Source: a bacterium
GTDB taxonomy: Bacteria > Patescibacteriota > UBA1384 > JAMDBS01 > DAOVQR01
Reading direction: 5' to 3'
Assembly (NCBI GenBank): GCA_030628575.1
Contig: DAOVQR010000030.1
Coordinates: forward strand, 1 to 7,438
Length of the DNA stretch: 7,438 nucleotides
Under the pieces are notes generated by a model. The model saw only the letters and a program-made list of their open reading frames with translations. It did not search any database and had not been told where the DNA came from. A program made the translations under genes and the position numbers. Shown here in pieces: positions 5,806-7,438 of this stretch (its first letter is position 1; every line of letters starts with the position of its first letter).

Positions 5806-7041
5806 TTTAATCTCTTTAAATCCTGTATATTTTTGCAAAACTTCTGGGATTTTTACAAAATGTTTATTCTGAACTTTGTCGAAGGATTGATAATTTTCTA
5901 AAATTGCCACCAAAGCACGGCCAATGGCTAAACCAGTGCCATTTAATGTATGGACTAGTTGAGTTTTGCCATTTTTGTCACGATAGCGGATATTTAGCCG
6001 TCGAGCTTGAAAATCAGTACAACTAGAACAACTGGTTAATTCTCGATATTTTTTTTGTGACGGAATCCAAACTTCAATATCATATTTTCTGGCAGCCGGA
6101 AGACCCAAATCGCCAGTGCACATTTGAATAACTTGATAAGGCAATTTCAACTCCTGCATAATTTTTTCTTCTAAAGATAATATGAAATTATACTCTTGGT
6201 CTGATTTTTCTGGCTGGCAAAAGGATATCATTTCCAATTTATCAAATTGATGCTGTCTTAAAATTCCGCTTACATCCTTGCCATATGAACCTGCCTCGCG
6301 ACGAAAACAAGTGGAAAAACCGACAAATCTTTTGGGCAAATCACCTTGAATTATCTCATCCATATAATAAGGAATAATTGATTGTTCGGAAGTTCCCACC
6401 AAAACCATCTCATCATGTTTGGTGTGATAGGCATCATCATTTAATGCTTCAAAATACCCTGTCCCTTTGGCAGTTGACATTTTTTCCAAAACCGGGGGAA
6501 TGATTGGTTGAAAACCTTTTTTTCCCAACATATCCATCAACCATCTGACAATGGCAAATTCCAAAATCACTGCTTGGTTTTTTAGATAACTAAAACGACT
6601 GCCGGAAACTTTTGCCGCTCGTTCAGTATCAATTAAATCCAAATCTTTGCCTAATTGAAGATGATCTTTAATTTTAAAATCAAATTTCTGGGGTTTGCCG
6701 CAAGTTTTGATGATTTTATTTTCCGATTCATTTTTGCCAACTGGCACATCCTTGGCAGGGATATTTGGCAAGTGATACATAAGTTCAAGCAAAGCTTCTG
6801 ATACTTCTACCAGCTGGGGTTCCAAATCCTGCAGCATTTTCTTGATCTTTTTACCTTTTTCAACACTTTTTTTCTTAGCAGCTTTGTTTCTTTCTGTTCT
6901 CAACATCTCTACTCTTTTAGTCAAATCCTGTTTCTTTTTATCCAATTCCATGATTTTATCAATATCAACTTTAACATCTTTATTTTGTACTGCCTTTTTT
7001 ACTTTATCCATATTTTCTCTTATAAACTTTATATCAAGCAT
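5803..7041 (-). CDS. serS: Seryl-tRNA synthetase
   Basis: Class II aminoacyl-tRNA synthetase that charges tRNA-Ser (and tRNA-Sec where present) with serine in the cytoplasm. The 412-residue length is normal. Residues 1-100 form the N-terminal coiled-coil arm that grips the tRNA long variable arm (MLDIKFIREN, then lysine-rich helices to about 90). The catalytic core has TSEQ (217-220), motif 2 FRREAGSYGKDVSG (246-259), HQF (264-266), and motif 3 NGTGLAIGRALVAILENYQ (367-385) with Arg375. The start has GGGAG 4 nt upstream, and that site overlaps the TAG of the Ham1-like frame, so coupling is possible. After ENYQ, a repeat-like insertion SFDKVQNKHF makes the C-terminal loop about five residues longer than in E. 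coli. The stop codon TAG falls exactly at the edge of the palindromic element. Confidence 0.98.
   Translation of the reverse strand: MLDIKFIRENMDKVKKAVQNKDVKVDIDKIMELDKKKQDLTKRVEMLRTERNKAAKKKSVEKGKKIKKMLQDLEPQLVEVSEALLELMYHLPNIPAKDVPVGKNESENKIIKTCGKPQKFDFKIKDHLQLGKDLDLIDTERAAKVSGSRFSYLKNQAVILEFAIVRWLMDMLGKKGFQPIIPPVLEKMSTAKGTGYFEALNDDAYHTKHDEMVLVGTSEQSIIPYYMDEIIQGDLPKRFVGFSTCFRREAGSYGKDVSGILRQHQFDKLEMISFCQPEKSDQEYNFILSLEEKIMQELKLPYQVIQMCTGDLGLPAARKYDIEVWIPSQKKYRELTSCSSCTDFQARRLNIRYRDKNGKTQLVHTLNGTGLAIGRALVAILENYQSFDKVQNKHFVKIPEVLQKYTGFKEIK
5867..5887. repeat. Repeat-like insertion near the serS 3' end
   Basis: The minus-strand sequence CCTTCGACAAAGTTCAGAA encodes FDKVQN inside the C-terminal loop of SerRS. 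A shorter match to its core, TTCGACAAA, occurs in secA (2601-2609), which also reads on the minus strand in a disordered linker. Sequences built on TTCGACAA-CTCAG are common dispersed repeats in bacterial metagenomes as I recall them, but I cannot verify that here. Confidence 0.35.
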
Positions 7042-7049
7042 AAAACTCC

Positions 7050-7160
7050 CTATTTTAAATAATTTTCTTCTAGATATTTTTTTAGTTTTTTTAAATCTGA
7101 TAAAATACTAGACATTTCCTTAAACTTCGCCGGATTGTGAGTAGCAATTAATAGTTTCAA
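7050..7160 (-). pseudogene. Relic of Ham1/RdgB-type nucleotide pyrophosphatase, 36 codons
   Basis: TTG start with AAGGG 7 nt upstream. The frame reads MKLLIATHNPAKFKEMSSIL, the N-terminal signature of the RdgB/HAM1 inosine-triphosphate pyrophosphatase family (ATxNxxKxxE). It then jumps to LKKLKKYLEENYLK, which resembles the family's C-terminal helix, and stops. The ~150 residues with the catalytic site are absent. A clean in-frame internal deletion is the simplest reading. Because the start, ribosome binding site and stop survive, a 36-residue peptide may still be made. Its TAG overlaps the serS ribosome binding site, so it may act as a translated leader for serS. Confidence 0.7.
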
Positions 7161-7163
7161 CTA

Positions 7164-7292
7164 TTATCCCTTCTCTATTAATATTTCTTGATCTTTTATA
7201 AATAAATTATAACTCTATATCCAAACAAAAACAAATATAAGTAAAATTATCGATACCCCAAGTAAAACGATCGTTTCATTTGGAGTATTATT
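7164..7292 (-). pseudogene. Relic of a small single-span membrane protein with in-frame TAG
   Basis: A minus-strand frame reads NNTPNETIVLLGVSIILL, then IFVFVWI, a clear hydrophobic span. TAG at 7215-7217 interrupts it, and it continues SYNLFIKDQEILIEKG to TAA at 7164-7166, just before the Ham1-like start. No ATG, GTG or TTG precedes the first segment; the codon before it is TAG. A small protein with a short outside segment, one membrane helix and a charged cytoplasmic tail is the likely ancestor. The family is not recognised. Readthrough or a sequencing error could explain the TAG, but decay fits the neighbourhood better. Confidence 0.4.
7206..7234 (-). promoter_or_regulatory. Probable serS promoter
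   Basis: On the minus strand TTGTTT (-35, 7229-7234), a 17 bp spacer and TATAAT (-10, 7206-7211). Transcription would start near 7199, giving about 40 nt before the Ham1-like start and about 160 nt before serS. No T-box or other leader element is recognisable. The promoter lies inside the membrane-protein relic. Confidence 0.5.
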
Positions 7293-7334
7293 CTATTTAT
7301 TATTTGGTTATTATAAAAAAAGCTTATTAATTGA

Positions 7335-7438
7335 TTAGTGTTTGGCTATTGAATCAAAACGATCAATTATAAAATCTCTATCCAAAATATTAATAAACCA
7401 ACCTGCTTTGGGGCCTGATGTTTTGCCAAGAATTGATA
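7335..7438 (-). CDS. C-terminal end of a probable class I lysyl-tRNA synthetase (partial)
   Basis: Only the last 33 residues are in the window; the gene runs off the right edge. They begin SILGKTSGPKAGWFINILDR and continue with IIDRFDSIAKH. The LGKxSGPKAGWFI pattern resembles the C-terminal anticodon-binding region of class I (archaeal-type) LysRS, an enzyme also found in several Patescibacteria and unrelated to the usual class II LysS. It would charge tRNA-Lys. The call rests on a short motif and memory of the family. A class I GluRS-like C-terminus is the main alternative. About 40 nt separate its stop from the start of the membrane-protein relic, and there is no convincing terminator. Confidence 0.5.
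   Translation of the reverse strand, partial: SILGKTSGPKAGWFINILDRDFIIDRFDSIAKH

Noticed and set aside
6842..7111. Plus-strand open frame rich in Leu, Phe and Ser, looking like a membrane protein
   Set aside because: It is the antisense of the lysine-rich SerRS coiled coil; Lys codons read backwards give Phe and Leu.
7042..7334. T-box or other riboswitch in the serS leader
   Set aside because: No T-box sequence, specifier stem or alternative terminator is visible. The stretch is better explained by gene relics and a promoter.
7306..7334. Terminator after the lysS-like gene (AAGCTTTTTTTATAA)
   Set aside because: There is a T-run, but no convincing GC-containing stem in front of it.

Overview
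This AT-rich window has the look of a Candidate Phyla Radiation (Patescibacteria) genome, probably of the Parcubacteria side; that placement is inferred, not proven. The reasons are low GC, compact housekeeping proteins, a probable class I (archaeal-type) lysyl-tRNA synthetase tail, a SecA with a much shortened helical wing region, and short tandem repeats inserted in frame inside conserved genes. The stop codons used are TAA and TAG, and no recoding is needed to read the main genes.

Every main gene is on the minus strand, so transcription runs from high to low coordinates. In that order: the end of a probable lysS (7335-7438); a decayed stretch (7050-7292) with a small membrane-protein relic that carries an in-frame TAG and a 36-codon relic of a Ham1/RdgB-type pyrophosphatase; serS (5803-7041); a ~160 bp imperfect palindrome whose edge supplies the serS stop codon (5644-5805); a short hpf/raiA ribosome-hibernation factor (5287-5610); its terminator and a strong secA promoter (5206-5260); secA (2482-5112); a 348 bp spacer with relics of a HAD phosphatase and another gene plus a plus-strand promoter/hairpin unit (2134-2481); a 139-residue protein of unknown function (1714-2133); and polX (114-1688), which lacks the end of its PHP domain.

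The genes serve translation (lysS, serS, hpf), protein export (secA) and DNA repair synthesis (polX). They look like neighbours in a compact genome, not one pathway. I see no phage, CRISPR, toxin-antitoxin or defence system.

The unusual content is repetitive DNA and gene decay. Four different tandem repeats inside polX and secA are all built on a 7 bp unit (one as an alternating 14 bp unit), and all keep the reading frame. serS has a separate short insertion. The spacers carry other repeat families, and three or four broken genes survive as short fragments.
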